A DNA stretch of 55,417 bases from IMG/VR virus record IMGVR_UViG_3300025674_000052, positions 1 to 55,417 of that record; one strand, written 5' to 3'. Source of the DNA: a virus. Each line of letters starts with the position of its first letter. Within the stretch, counting starts at the first letter, position 1. The position numbers were made by a program, and so were the translations under genes. The notes below the pieces were generated by a model that ran no database searches, had not been told where the DNA came from, and worked only from the letters and a program-made list of their open reading frames with translations. Below are positions 31,180 through 38,561 of the stretch, piece by piece.

Positions 31180-33176
31180 GCTGCCTCGTCCGTCAGGCCG
31201 TCCTCGAAGGCGGTGTCGAGCCACTGCCCGATCTCCGGCGGCCCATGCTCTTGGAGCACAGCTCGCGGCACCCGGAGGTAGCCGGAGCGGCTCGTGCGCT
31301 TGCCTGAGCCGTCCACGCACTGCACGGCGATGAACTTGCAGCCAGCGTTGGCGCTCTCGATCAGCAGCCTCAGCGTCCGCCGGGCCATCGCGGGGCACTG
31401 CGGATCCTCGTCGATCCAGTTCGTGAGGGCTTGCCCGTCGATGACGACGCTGCGCCCCTCCTTCCCCTTACCGTTCTCGTACAGCAGGCAGGGCTGACGG
31501 AGCGCCACCTGATGGCCCCAGCTCTTGGTCTTGGGCAGCCACGCCGGCTGGCCCACCCCGAGGAGGCGGTCCACAGCAAATCGGACGACGCTCCTGAGGA
31601 TCTGGCTCGCCTCGTCGCCTGAGTCGAACTCCACCGAGGCCAGCCGGATCGCCGTGAGCACCGGTGCCCACTGGCGCTTCTTCCCGGGCTTCGTCGTGAA
31701 CGGCTCCACGATGGCCCCCGTGGCGCTCCAAAGGTTCGACAGGAAGTCGTGACTCGATGCGAACAGGCTCTGGCTCGTGCACTCAAACATCGCCCCTGGG
31801 CCGGTCTGGAAGATCCAGACGCTCCTGGCCGCTGCGGTCGCGGCGCTGAACTTGACCAGTGCGATCTCCCGCTCGTCCTTCAAGCCCAGCGCGCTGTTGA
31901 GCGCCTCCAGGGCTCGCTGCCGAACCGTCGCGTCCAAGCTCTCCGTCTCCACGAGGATGACCTGCGCTCGCTCCTTAGCCGCCGGCGGTGCCGCTGGGTC
32001 TTGGGCCACCTTCTCAGCCTCCTCGCGGCGCTCGACGATCTTGGCGCACTCCTCGATGGCCTGCTTGTTCCTCTGATCCTCGTCCACGGCGCGGAGCGCC
32101 TTCTGGATCGTCCCGAGGTAGTAGTCGGCGCGGTGGACCTTCTTGCTGTCGGTCGCGTTGCCCTGCATCCGGTGGTAGCGGAGCAGGTCCACGATCTCCT
32201 GCACAGGCATATCCGTCGCCGCGAGCCTCGTGGCAAGGCTCAGGTCCATCTCGCTCTGCGAGGGTAGGCTGCGGCGCTTGCGGTCCCAGACGATCCTCAG
32301 GTCGTCGTCGATCTCGCACAGGTCGTAGATCCGCTCCTTCAGCTCCTGAGAGATCGCGCTCGGGTCCTTGTCGAGCGTGAACTGGATGCGGTCGTCGAAC
32401 TGGGCAGCGGCCTCCTGGGCGACCGACTTGGGCGCGGCCAGCGTCAGGTCGCTCGGCACGCTCATCCACAGGGTGTCGATGCTGTAGCGCGGCCCTGTCT
32501 CCTTCCATGTCACCGGCCTCGGATCGCCGTGCGACAGGTTCTGGCCGCCGGGGATCCGCATGACTCGGGGCAACGCCCAGGTCTGGTCATCGGCCCAGCC
32601 GTTGGCGGCAAGCTCGTCGCGGACCATCGCCTGGATGCTCTGGCAGAGCCGCTCCAGCGCCTCGCGGCTGCGCTCGGTGCCCTCCTCGAACTCGACGACG
32701 CCCTCCTCAAACAGGTAGTAGGCGTGGATGCCTCCGCCGGTCCACACGGTGATCGTCGGCGGCCCGATGGGCACGGCGCGGAGCAGGGCCGCGTACGCCT
32801 CGTCGGTGTCAGGGCAGAGGTGCTTCTTCTTGTGCCCGTCGCTTCGGATGTCGATGTCGACCCAGACGCCGGGCATCGCGCAGAGGTCCTCCGTGGCCCC
32901 TTGGAGCTGCTCGATGTTCTTGCCCTGGTCTCGGGCCTTCTCGCGCAGGGCTCGGTCGTCGCGGGCGCAGACGCCGAAGTAGCTGACGTTCTCGAACCCT
33001 CCGGTGAACGCCTTGTCGGCGGCGTCGTCGGCGGAGTAGGAGAGCCGGGTCAGCTTGCTGGCCTTGCTCCAGACCGTGATGCAGCCCTTCGGGAGCCGCT
33101 CTCCGTCCGGCTCAAAGATCAGGGCAAGGAACTTGCGGGCGACGGCGGCGGGGCTACGATCTTCAGTGCTGGTCAT
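31176..33176 (-). CDS. Archaeo-eukaryotic-type (AEP / RepB-like) DNA primase
   Basis: 666 aa from ATG 33176; an upstream in-frame extension runs through a hairpin and is rejected. Primase core: GVWVDIDI near residue 103 (metal-binding Asp pair), WTGGGIHAYY near 144 and RIPGGQNLSHGD near 206, the three AEP signatures. Residues ~330-400 resemble a primase C-terminal helical (PriCT-like) part. The last ~250 residues are unrecognised, and no Walker A motif is present, so unlike many phage primases it has no fused helicase. Works with the SF1 helicase downstream. Confidence 0.85.
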   Translation of the reverse strand: MTSTEDRSPAAVARKFLALIFEPDGERLPKGCITVWSKASKLTRLSYSADDAADKAFTGGFENVSYFGVCARDDRALREKARDQGKNIEQLQGATEDLCAMPGVWVDIDIRSDGHKKKHLCPDTDEAYAALLRAVPIGPPTITVWTGGGIHAYYLFEEGVVEFEEGTERSREALERLCQSIQAMVRDELAANGWADDQTWALPRVMRIPGGQNLSHGDPRPVTWKETGPRYSIDTLWMSVPSDLTLAAPKSVAQEAAAQFDDRIQFTLDKDPSAISQELKERIYDLCEIDDDLRIVWDRKRRSLPSQSEMDLSLATRLAATDMPVQEIVDLLRYHRMQGNATDSKKVHRADYYLGTIQKALRAVDEDQRNKQAIEECAKIVERREEAEKVAQDPAAPPAAKERAQVILVETESLDATVRQRALEALNSALGLKDEREIALVKFSAATAAARSVWIFQTGPGAMFECTSQSLFASSHDFLSNLWSATGAIVEPFTTKPGKKRQWAPVLTAIRLASVEFDSGDEASQILRSVVRFAVDRLLGVGQPAWLPKTKSWGHQVALRQPCLLYENGKGKEGRSVVIDGQALTNWIDEDPQCPAMARRTLRLLIESANAGCKFIAVQCVDGSGKRTSRSGYLRVPRAVLQEHGPPEIGQWLDTAFEDGLTDEAA

Positions 33177-33228
33177 GTACGGCTTCGGCTGTCTTGAACG
33201 GTGCGAATTGTGCTTCCCCCTCTGCACG

Positions 33229-33264
33229 GCGAGCCGCCAGGGTCCCCCCACCCTGACGGCTCGC
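33229..33264. terminator. Long near-perfect hairpin upstream of the primase gene
   Basis: GCGAGCCGCCAGGGT at 33229-33243 pairs with ACCCTGACGGCTCGC at 33250-33264 (14 of 15) around a CCCCCC loop. It lies between the Cys-rich protein gene and the primase start. The U-rich side (TTCTTT) is on the rightward strand. On the leftward transcript it is more likely an attenuator or processing hairpin. Confidence 0.6.
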
Positions 33265-33271
33265 TTCTTTG

Positions 33272-33988
33272 TCAGGCCCTTTGCGCGGCGTCGGCAAGGA
33301 TGCCCGACAGCTCTGCGAGGCGGCCAGTCTCGTCCTCGGTGAGGTCGCGGACGAAGCTGAACTCGACGGTGTAGTAGTCCGGGGATCCGCTTTGCTTCGC
33401 GAGCGACAGCCTCGTGACGGATCGGCTGAGGCGCTTACGTCCGTTCACTAGCTTCATCTTGTACTGCTTGAACGGCTTCAGCGTGGCCGCCGGGATCTGC
33501 AACACCATCGGCAGGAGTGCGTCTCCGTTGAAGATCACGAGCCTGACGCGCTGCTTGCACGCCTGCCCCTTCCCTCCGCCGAGGTCGCTGCCGAACTTGC
33601 TGAACGCGCAGGACGCGCAGTCCTGCTCGGTCACGGGCAGGTCGTCGTTGCTGGCGCTCGCATGGATGGCGTCGATGTCTCGACACCCGTGCCCGACGCG
33701 ACCGTCAGCGCTGGAGCAGTGCGGCGGCCCTCCGTCGCCCTCGTCGATGCCGGTGGCGTAGAAGCTCCGCTCGATGGGCGACTCGTAGGCCACTACAACG
33801 TCGAGGGTCTTCTCGAACCGCTCGCCGTCGAGCGACTCGATGACGAAGGCTGCGCCTCCGGCGCCTGACGGCACCACGAGCTTCTGGAGGTCCGCCGGCG
33901 TCGGCTGCACTTCTGCGATCATTGCAGCGGCCTCCGGGTCGGTCAGGGAGAGGAACGTGTCGGCTTTCTTGGCTACTTCTTTGGTCAT
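33272..33988 (-). CDS. Cys-rich phage DNA-metabolism protein (candidate ssDNA-binding protein)
   Basis: 238 aa from ATG 33988. A central motif CASCAFSKFGS near residue 122, preceded by other Cys and followed by GKGQACKQR, then LPMVLQIPAATLKPFKQY. This C-x2-C...C / LP...(S/T)xxxFxxY pattern recurs in a widespread phage family near primases and helicases and is sometimes annotated as ssDNA-binding or zinc-binding. Strand-rich elsewhere. It sits first among the large replication genes. The exact function is inferred from context. Confidence 0.6.
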   Translation of the reverse strand: MTKEVAKKADTFLSLTDPEAAAMIAEVQPTPADLQKLVVPSGAGGAAFVIESLDGERFEKTLDVVVAYESPIERSFYATGIDEGDGGPPHCSSADGRVGHGCRDIDAIHASASNDDLPVTEQDCASCAFSKFGSDLGGGKGQACKQRVRLVIFNGDALLPMVLQIPAATLKPFKQYKMKLVNGRKRLSRSVTRLSLAKQSGSPDYYTVEFSFVRDLTEDETGRLAELSGILADAAQRA

Positions 33989-34052
33989 GGTTCTGGGTGG
34001 GTTGGGCCGCCCTGGGCGGCGGTGTGCAACCTCAGCGTTCGCTGAAGCTGTG

Positions 34053-34232
34053 CTAGTAGTCGCCGTAGTAGGAGTCGGGCGGCTCGGGGTTGTAGTCGTT
34101 GAACTTGCGGTCCTGATATCCACGGTCGTAGGCGGCCTTCCGGTGGCGTGCGTTGCACTCGCCCACAAACCAGAGGAGAACAAAGACGGCGATGAGGAGG
34201 CCGCAGCCTCCGTCCTTGGGTTGGTAGGTCAT
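34053..34232 (-). CDS. Small single-span membrane protein
   Basis: 59 aa from ATG 34232. One hydrophobic span (about residues 11-24: GLLIAVFVLLWFVG) and a charged, Tyr/Asp/Pro-rich tail. It starts 3 bases after the stop of another tiny membrane protein gene, so both are probably translated together. Function unknown; tandem tiny membrane proteins in early operons are often host-takeover factors (inference). Confidence 0.55.
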   Translation of the reverse strand: MTYQPKDGGCGLLIAVFVLLWFVGECNARHRKAAYDRGYQDRKFNDYNPEPPDSYYGDY

Positions 34233-34234
34233 GG

Positions 34235-34342
34235 TTACTCGGGGCCTCTGTACCAGATGGGAGCGGTGACTCCTGCCAGGAGGACGAACAAGCCGAGGGC
34301 TGCGGCTGCTCCAAACGCGATCAGCTTGAGGGCGAACAACAT
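34235..34342 (-). CDS. Tiny single-span membrane protein
   Basis: 35 aa; ATG 34342 shares its first base with the upstream TGA (ATGA). Nearly all of it is one hydrophobic helix (about 6-28) with a short WYRGPE tail. Too short for homology searching. Reality is supported by exact coupling on both sides. Confidence 0.5.
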   Translation of the reverse strand: MLFALKLIAFGAAAALGLFVLLAGVTAPIWYRGPE

Positions 34343-34800
34343 CAGACCCTCTTGATCCCGAGGGTCAACGTCGTGTCCACCTTGAGGACCTCACCCAGCT
34401 TGCCGGGCAGGGCCTCCGCGATCACAGACGCGGTCGCGTCCCTCACGTTAGCCTCGTCGGCCATTTCGCGCACGATGGCGCTCAGGCTGTTCGTGTTGAC
34501 GGACTCCTTGATGAGGTGCTCGTAGCCCTGCTCGCGGAGGGCGTCGAGGAACGCGCCCTCGTCGGCGTCCTTGTTGCGCCGGGCGAACAGCCGGTTGATC
34601 GGGTAGACGCGGGCGCGGCCTCCGTCTGGGGCGAACACCTCGACGCTGGGGGCCTCGGCGTACAGCATCTCGTCGACGAGCTGGTCCCGCATTCCGTCGC
34701 GGGTCTTCTTGGCGGCCTTGAGTTTCTCTTCGAGGACGCGGACATCCTCGTCGGCGGCAACGAAGTCGCGAGCAAGGTCTTGGACTGAATTGAGTGTCAT
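34342..34800 (-). CDS. Conserved-type phage protein near the primase, unknown function
   Basis: 152 aa from ATG 34800; the longer in-frame extension crosses an intergenic hairpin and is rejected. The N-terminal third is a coiled coil (VRVLEEKLKAAKKTRDGMRDQ). The remainder is mixed, with a stretch ESVNTNSLSAIVREM near residue 100 that recalls small accessory proteins encoded next to phage primases. No firm family. Confidence 0.6.
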   Translation of the reverse strand: MTLNSVQDLARDFVAADEDVRVLEEKLKAAKKTRDGMRDQLVDEMLYAEAPSVEVFAPDGGRARVYPINRLFARRNKDADEGAFLDALREQGYEHLIKESVNTNSLSAIVREMADEANVRDATASVIAEALPGKLGEVLKVDTTLTLGIKRV

Positions 34801-34855
34801 GGGTTGGAACGGGTGCGAGGATGAGCTTTGCAGCTCAGCCTCAAGGGATGGGAGC

Positions 34856-34879
34856 CCTCCGGCGGCGGTGCGCCGGAGG
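34856..34879. other. Perfect 9-bp intergenic hairpin
   Basis: CCTCCGGCG at 34856-34864 and CGCCGGAGG at 34871-34879 with loop GCGGTG. It lies in the 94-base gap between two small early genes. No U-run follows on the leftward transcript, so an RNA-stability or attenuation role is more likely than simple termination. I see nothing else in this gap. Confidence 0.6.
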
Positions 34880-34894
34880 CGTGCGGGTCGCGGG

Positions 34895-35125
34895 CTATGC
34901 CCAGTCGCAGGAGGTCTTGCCGCGCTCAAAGCCGCCACCCTCAAGTTGGCCCTGCCACTCGGACCAAGCATCCCGAGCCAGCTGAGCTGAGGCAAAGGCT
35001 TGGCGTCGGAGACATTCGTTTGCCCCTCCCGCTGTGTTCACGAGGAAAAGGGTGCAGGTCTTCGAGTTGAAGGACAGGCGGCGGACGTTGACGTTGTTGC
35101 GGGTGAACTTGCGGGTGATGGTCAT
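34895..35125 (-). CDS. Small early-type protein, unknown function
   Basis: 76 aa from ATG 35125, the first gene after promoter copy 5. N-terminal part basic and beta-prone (ITRKFTRNNVNVRRLSF), C-terminal half helical (ASAQLARDAWSEW) with a Cys near the end. An upstream in-frame extension runs back through the promoter and is rejected. No family recognised. Confidence 0.6.
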   Translation of the reverse strand: MTITRKFTRNNVNVRRLSFNSKTCTLFLVNTAGGANECLRRQAFASAQLARDAWSEWQGQLEGGGFERGKTSCDWA

Positions 35126-35145
35126 GGCTGGATCCGTGTTGCTGG

Positions 35146-35216
35146 CGAGGGCTGATTCCCTTGACCTCCTTACCTTCGGCTGTTCGGCTCGTTTCCGCAA
35201 GACTCTTTCGGAAAAA
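35146..35216 (-). promoter_or_regulatory. Repeated promoter element with leader hairpin, copy 5
   Basis: Leftward: TTTTTCCGAAAGAG box, CTTGCGG (-35 at 35200-35195), 17-bp spacer, -10 GAAGGT at 35177-35172, then CAAGGG-AATCAG-CCCTCG at 35163-35146 (one mismatch in the stem). It lies directly after the SNF2 helicase stop and could serve the replication genes that follow. Confidence 0.75.
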
Positions 35217-35219
35217 CAG

Positions 35220-36635
35220 TCAGCGGACGCCCTTCAAGACCCCTGAGACCAGTTCCTCCCTCCGGCCCAAAACGCGGTAGACGACCTCGTCGATGGTCTC
35301 CCTGGCGTGAACGTGGTAGTAGGTCACTGGCCGGCCCTGCCCTGGCCGATGGACGCGGGCAAGGCTCTGGAGGTAGAGCCCGAGGTTGAACCCAGTGCTC
35401 AGGTAGACGCAGATCCGGGCTCGGGTCAGGTCGATGCCTTCAGCGCCGCTCGCGATCTGGACGACAAGCACGCGGGCTCCGCCGTTGCGCCACAGCTCCA
35501 GGTCGTTCGCCTCGCCGGACAGCTCCGCAACACTGGTGCCGGCCAGGGCTGCCGCCTCGCGCGTCACGCGGATGTCTTGGCGGAACTGCCCGAAGACCAC
35601 GACCGGCTCGTCGGTGCTTTCTAGGATGTCGATCAGCGCCTGCTTCTTCGCCGTACACACCTCGACCTCCTCTCGGTCTTCGTGGCCCAGCAGGTTCGCT
35701 ACCAGCGAGGCATCGTCTGTGCCGGTGGGCTCGTTCCGCTCAACGACGGCGAGTCCGCTGCACAGTTGCTGCATCCTGAGGAGCCGCACGAGGCCGTTCT
35801 GCGCGTTGATCTCGCCCTCCGCGATGGCGGCCTGGAGGTCGTTCGCGAGGGCGTCGTATAGCCTCCTGGCCTTGCTGTCGAGGTCCACTGTGATCGTCTC
35901 GTGACGAGCCTCCGGCAGGTTGAGCTGCACAGCATCGTCAGGCGGGCTGTGCATGAGGGCCGACATCCGGTCAGTCATCTCCTCTTGGCGCTGGTAGCCG
36001 ACGACCTGCTTCGCCTTGTACCCGCCCATCTGGGCGTACCGTGCGCGGAACGACACGAAGCTCCGCCCGAATACGCTGGGGTCCAGCGTGCGGAACTGGG
36101 CGAAGACGTCCATCGGGGAGTGCGGCATAGGCGTACCCGAGAGCATGACCACGCGCCCGGCGGTCTGCGTGAGCCGCGCTGCCGCCTTGCTGGTCTTGCC
36201 GTGCGGGCTCTTCAGTTTCTGGGCCTCGTCGAAGACCACGAGGTCGAAGGCGACGGTCCTGAGCCACGCGGTCGCCTCGCGGGACAGCAGCATCTGGTAG
36301 TTGATGACGGCGACGAACGGCGCTCGGTCGTACCGGGCTCGCTCGTACTGCTTCTTCATGCCGCCGACGCGGGCCTTCACGCTGCGGCCCAGCTTGGTCG
36401 CGGGTGCGACTCGCCAGGGCCGCTCGCTCCAGGTCGAGAACTGGTTCGGCCACACAGACGCGACCACGCTCTTGGGCGCGACGATCAGGACAGCCTGAGC
36501 GTGCGTTTCGTCGGCGGCGCTGACAACGCAACGGCTCTTGCCTGCGCCCATCGTCAGGTGCAGGTAGCTCGCTCGGCGCTCGCGCACCCAGTCGATGGCG
36601 GCACGCTGATGCGGCCAAGGCTCGGGGATCGGCAT
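35220..36635 (-). CDS. SNF2-family superfamily 2 helicase/translocase
   Basis: 471 aa from ATG 36635, whose first base is the last base of the upstream TGA (TGATG). Motif I TMGAGKS near residue 28, motif II DEAQ near 136, motif III SGTPMP near 165, motif V ASGAEGIDL near 400 and motif VI ARVHRPGQGRP near 427. The RPGQ ending is typical of SNF2 enzymes. Small phage SNF2 proteins of this type may remodel protein-DNA complexes or aid recombination. Transcribed after the HTH gene, with the same coupling. Confidence 0.9.
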   Translation of the reverse strand: MPIPEPWPHQRAAIDWVRERRASYLHLTMGAGKSRCVVSAADETHAQAVLIVAPKSVVASVWPNQFSTWSERPWRVAPATKLGRSVKARVGGMKKQYERARYDRAPFVAVINYQMLLSREATAWLRTVAFDLVVFDEAQKLKSPHGKTSKAAARLTQTAGRVVMLSGTPMPHSPMDVFAQFRTLDPSVFGRSFVSFRARYAQMGGYKAKQVVGYQRQEEMTDRMSALMHSPPDDAVQLNLPEARHETITVDLDSKARRLYDALANDLQAAIAEGEINAQNGLVRLLRMQQLCSGLAVVERNEPTGTDDASLVANLLGHEDREEVEVCTAKKQALIDILESTDEPVVVFGQFRQDIRVTREAAALAGTSVAELSGEANDLELWRNGGARVLVVQIASGAEGIDLTRARICVYLSTGFNLGLYLQSLARVHRPGQGRPVTYYHVHARETIDEVVYRVLGRREELVSGVLKGVR

Positions 36636-36961
36636 CAGCGAGCGAACACGACCTTCATGTCGTCGAAGTCTCGGGCGAGGTCCTTGGGCTTGATCCTCCT
36701 GCCGAGCTTCTCGGTCAGGAGCTGAGCGACGGCTGCGGCCTGATCGACGGTGGGCTTCCTCCCCACGCGGGCGGATTGCCAGCAATACACGAGGTGCGTC
36801 GAGACGCCGATCTCCTGAGCCATCTGGGCCGGACTAAAGCCAGCCATCTGAGCGAGGAACTTGTAGGTGCCTGGGCTCCACTCCGCGCGTTCGAGCCGGG
36901 GTCGCCCGACTCGTGCGGGCTTGCTGGCGGTCTTGCGGGGAGTCTTCTTGCGGGTCGTCAT
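36635..36961 (-). CDS. Small HTH (Cro/C1-like) DNA-binding protein with basic N-terminal arm
   Basis: 108 aa from ATG 36961; upstream starts at 37012 or 37039 are possible. A basic N-terminal tail with AT-hook-like residues (KKTPRK, then GRPRLE) precedes an HTH at ~40-70: FLAQMAGFSPAQMAQEIGVS followed by THLVYCWQ. It faces away from the CobS-like gene across 200 bases that contain promoter copy 6. Probable regulator of that divergent region. There is no integrase nearby, so a lysogenic repressor role is not supported. Confidence 0.65.
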   Translation of the reverse strand: MTTRKKTPRKTASKPARVGRPRLERAEWSPGTYKFLAQMAGFSPAQMAQEIGVSTHLVYCWQSARVGRKPTVDQAAAVAQLLTEKLGRRIKPKDLARDFDDMKVVFAR

Positions 36962-37051
36962 AGGGCTTGGCCGGCGCTGCCGGCGTCTCGGGGTGATCTG
37001 CACGGCCTCCATCATGGGGCGGTGCTGGGCGTTCAACAAGCCCCAGAGCGC

Positions 37052-37119
37052 CTTTTCGGAAAATACCCTTGCGAATGCCTCGCTGAGGTCCGATGGTTGT
37101 GTCAGTGCCGGTCACCGGC
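37052..37119 (+). promoter_or_regulatory. Repeated promoter element with leader hairpin, copy 6 (rightward)
   Basis: TTTTCGGAAAA box, CTTGCGA (-35 TTGCGA at 37069-37074), 17-bp spacer, -10 GATGGT at 37092-37097, then hairpin GCCGG-TCA-CCGGC at 37107-37119. The hairpin sequence differs from the other copies while its position is kept. It lies in the divergent gap and drives the AAA+ gene. Confidence 0.7.
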
Positions 37120-37161
37120 GCAGCAACAACAACACCGACCCTTAGCCAACGAGGTTCCACG

Positions 37162-38451
37162 ATGACTCCCTACACCTGCTTCTCTTCCTCTCACCAGGGC
37201 TGCGGCTCTGTCCACCGCACCCTCAAGGCCGCCTACGGATGCTGCAAGGTCGCAGAAACGCGATTCGGTGAGGTGCGCCAGCCGGTGCCCGTCGCCAGCC
37301 GTGCAGAGAAGGACGAGAAGTACCCGGCATCCGAGGCGGCTGCTGCTCGTTACGCCGAGTGGGCCGCGAAGAACGGCGTCAACACGAAGGGCAAGCCGAC
37401 TGCCTCCAGCGAAGCGCCTTCCGCCGAGCCCGCTCAGGAGCCCGAGCCCGCTGAGGCGGAGGCGGGTCCGGGCGCTCTCAACGGCGCGGACATCGCCGTT
37501 GCCGCTGCCGCTGCGGCTGCGACCGACGCCCACCCGCTCGCCGGCCTCGCGGAGCAGCTCCAGCCGCTCCTGGCTCCGCCGATCATCGAGGACGTCTGCG
37601 GCTCCGTCCAGACGATGCTCGACTCCGCGATGAAGCAGGTCGAGGTCAAGCCGAAGGTGATCGAGGTCGTCACGCCCGACGCTGAGCCGGTGCAGATCGA
37701 AGGCGACCAGCATGAGAATTTCGAGCTGCTCCTCAAGCTCGTCGGCGCTGGCGAGAACGTGTTCATGTCCGGCCCTGCCGGCTCGGGCAAGACGACCGGC
37801 GCGAAGAACGTCGCGGAGGCGCTCGGCTTGGACTTGATCGTCCAGCCGGTCGCCCTCGACAAGTTCGAGGCCACGGGCTTCGTCGACGCTGGCGGCAGCT
37901 ACCGCGAGTCGGCGGTGTACCGCTGGGCCACCTCCGAGAAGCCGGCGCTCCTCCTGCTCGACGAGGTGGACGGCTGGATGCCTCAGGCGCTCGTCGCCCT
38001 CAACCCGATCCTCGACAATTGCCTTGGCATCTTCCCTGGCGGTCAGCAGTTCGAGATCGACCCTCGCCACCGGGTCATCGCCACGGCGAACACCTGGGGC
38101 CTCGGTGCCGACGCCGAGTACGTCGGGCGGAACCGCCTCGACGCGGCCTCGCTCGATCGGTTCGGCGCTCGCATCGGCTGGGGCTACGACGAGAAGTTTG
38201 AGCGCAAGATGGTCAAGGCCAAGTTCGGCCACGAGATCGGAAAGGCCGCCGTGGACGCCTCCCTGCAGGTCCGCAAGCGCCTGAAGGACACCGGCACGAA
38301 GGTGCTCTGGGGGCCTCGCCAGACGCTCGGGCTGGCAGCCCGACTCGCGGCCAAGTTCACCCTCGCTGAGGCGTTCGAGGTTTCCGCCCTGGCTCAGCTT
38401 GCGGACGCCAACCGCAAGCGCATCCTCGAAGGTATCGCTGGCGCGAGCTGA
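37162..38451 (+). CDS. CobS/MoxR-type AAA+ ATPase
   Basis: 429 aa from ATG 37162. An upstream start at 37093 lies inside promoter copy 6 and is rejected. Residues 1-35 are Cys-rich (possible metal site); ~85-120 is an Ala/Glu/Pro linker. AAA+ core: Walker A GPAGSGKTT (204-212), Walker B LLLLDEVD near 264, sensor ATANTWGLG near 308, then YVGRNRLDAASLDRF, a signature of phage CobS-like ATPases. Bacterial CobS acts with CobT in cobalt chelation and MoxR with VWA proteins. Here it probably remodels a target chosen by the partner gene. Alone among the large enzymes it is rightward. Confidence 0.85.
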   Translation: MTPYTCFSSSHQGCGSVHRTLKAAYGCCKVAETRFGEVRQPVPVASRAEKDEKYPASEAAAARYAEWAAKNGVNTKGKPTASSEAPSAEPAQEPEPAEAEAGPGALNGADIAVAAAAAAATDAHPLAGLAEQLQPLLAPPIIEDVCGSVQTMLDSAMKQVEVKPKVIEVVTPDAEPVQIEGDQHENFELLLKLVGAGENVFMSGPAGSGKTTGAKNVAEALGLDLIVQPVALDKFEATGFVDAGGSYRESAVYRWATSEKPALLLLDEVDGWMPQALVALNPILDNCLGIFPGGQQFEIDPRHRVIATANTWGLGADAEYVGRNRLDAASLDRFGARIGWGYDEKFERKMVKAKFGHEIGKAAVDASLQVRKRLKDTGTKVLWGPRQTLGLAARLAAKFTLAEAFEVSALAQLADANRKRILEGIAGAS

Positions 38452-38473
38452 TTCTCGCGCGGTGTGTTGTTGC

Positions 38474-38515
38474 GGCGGCGGCGGTCCTTCGGGGTCGTCG
38501 CCGCCTTTCTTTTTC
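38474..38515 (+). terminator. Very stable UUCG-capped rho-independent terminator
   Basis: GGCGGCGGCGGTCC at 38474-38487 pairs along all 14 positions (including G-T pairs) with GGGTCGTCGCCGCC at 38492-38505 around a TTCG tetraloop, followed by TTTCTTTTT. It closes the AAA+ gene and runs directly into the next promoter copy. Confidence 0.9.
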
Positions 38516-38561
38516 GGAAAAGGCCCTTGCGAGATCCTGCGGAGTTGCCGATGGTTAGGTC
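38512..38561 (+). promoter_or_regulatory. Repeated promoter element, copy 7 (rightward, no leader hairpin)
   Basis: TTTCGGAAAAG box, CTTGCGA (-35 TTGCGA at 38527-38532), 17-bp spacer, -10 GATGGT at 38550-38555. The start codon at 38562 follows only 6 bases later, so transcription would begin at or next to the ATG (leaderless), unless translation uses ATG 38595. Confidence 0.7.

Noticed and set aside
36635-36961. Lysogeny repressor
   Set aside because: It is a small HTH protein with a basic arm, but there is no integrase, excisionase, paired Cro gene or operator array near it.
37102-38232. 376-codon leftward frame opposite the CobS-like ATPase
   Set aside because: The rightward frame has a complete AAA+ motif set, a promoter and a terminator. 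The leftward one is a composition shadow.
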